A DNA stretch of 64,000 nt, from positions 310,001 to 374,000 of the forward strand of contig NZ_FUZU01000003.1 of assembly GCF_900167975.1 (NCBI RefSeq). The letters are read 5' to 3'. Numbering within the stretch: the first letter of the stretch is position 1; each line of letters opens with the position of its first letter. The translations under genes and the position numbers were made by a program. The stretch comes from Ohtaekwangia koreensis. Its GTDB lineage: Bacteria; Bacteroidota; Bacteroidia; Cytophagales; Cyclobacteriaceae. Positions 63,783 through 64,000 of the stretch are shown here, one piece after another. A model generated the notes under the pieces. The model was given only the letters and a program-made list of their open reading frames with translations. It was not told where the DNA came from and ran no database searches.

Positions 63783-64000
63783 TTATTCATAGCGCAACGA
63801 CTTCGCGGGATTTGTTCGGGCAGCCTTTATTGTATGAATACTCACCGTAAAGAGTGCTATAGCAATTACCACAAGACTTGGCAACGCAAAGATCCACCAC
63901 TCCATGGCTATGCGATTGGCAAAGCTCTGCAGCCACGTTGTCATAACCCACCACGCCAGCGGTGTTGATACGACAATGGAAATACCCAAAAGCGCGATAT
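63783..64000 (-). CDS. C-terminus of a MacB/FtsX-family ABC transporter permease (partial)
   Basis: The frame runs in from the window edge and ends at 63783; 72 codons are visible. The pattern IALLGISIVVSTPLAWWVM, WLQSFANRI, a hydrophobic helix and the closing HTIKAARTNPAKSLRYE is that of the last FtsX domain of MacB-type permeases that Bacteroidota carry in large families. The rest of the gene lies outside the window. Confidence 0.9.
   Translation of the reverse strand, partial: IALLGISIVVSTPLAWWVMTTWLQSFANRIAMEWWIFALPSLVVIAIALFTVSIHTIKAARTNPAKSLRYE

Noticed and set aside
1-64000. tRNA, rRNA, insertion sequence, prophage or integration-site features
   Set aside because: Looked for and not seen: no cloverleaf-like segments, transposase motifs, terminal inverted repeats or phage genes were recognised by eye.

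Overview
The window looks like a chromosomal segment from a gliding-type Bacteroidota, most likely Cytophagales (Chryseolinea/Ohtaekwangia-like). Support comes from four putative type IX secretion (T9SS) cargo proteins carrying C-terminal sorting domains, two PorP/SprF-family outer-membrane partners, a menaquinone gene (menE), a TPR-CHAT protein, and promoters of the Bacteroidota form TTG-N(17-23)-TAnnTTTG, two of them complete. G+C is moderate (about 43% in hand-counted lines). I found no rRNA, tRNA, insertion sequence, phage gene or CRISPR array.

Layout. 1-1827: end of an unrecognised gene, a signal-peptide PPC/DUF296 protein and menE. 2079-13983 (+): polysaccharide locus 1 (receiver protein, pseudo-receiver/sugar transferase fusion, two GT2 enzymes, beta-helix acyltransferase), then a 2044-aa PKD-array T9SS type B protein and a PorP/SprF barrel with a C-terminal SPOR-like domain. 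14444-22718 (+): two tandem paralogous secreted esterase-like proteins with Ig, FN3, PA14 and T9SS type A sorting domains. 22735-32784: mixed metabolic and envelope genes (alpha/beta hydrolase, two GT-C-like membrane proteins, GMC oxidoreductase with a Tat-like small partner, HAD/UbiA pair, EEP family, 2OG oxygenase, methyltransferase), several with overlapping 3' ends.

48923-32789 (-): polysaccharide locus 2, read leftward: 1818-aa tandem-repeat T9SS type B protein, PorP/SprF, PD40/OmpA-like protein, Wzc-like chain-length protein, Wzx flippase, GT4, a 34-aa membrane microprotein, O-antigen ligase/polymerase, TolC-like protein, acyltransferase. 49027-64000: GT2, YebC, SDR, LTA-synthase-like enzyme, barrel, ACMSD-like amidohydrolase, secreted TPR/zinc protein, trhO, mogA, M23 peptidase, a barrel/TPR-CHAT pair, an NTF2-like protein and the end of a MacB/FtsX permease.

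How the genes fit together (inference). Locus 1 holds the initiating phosphoglycosyltransferase but no flippase or polymerase; locus 2 holds flippase, polymerase/ligase and chain-length protein but no initiator. Both abut the same two-gene cassette, a giant T9SS type B repeat protein followed by a PorP/SprF barrel. The two loci may be halves of one surface system joining an exopolysaccharide to T9SS-delivered, barrel-anchored adhesins. Start codons were moved from the longest ORF to an internal ATG where signal peptides, family N-termini or spacing favoured it; each case is stated.
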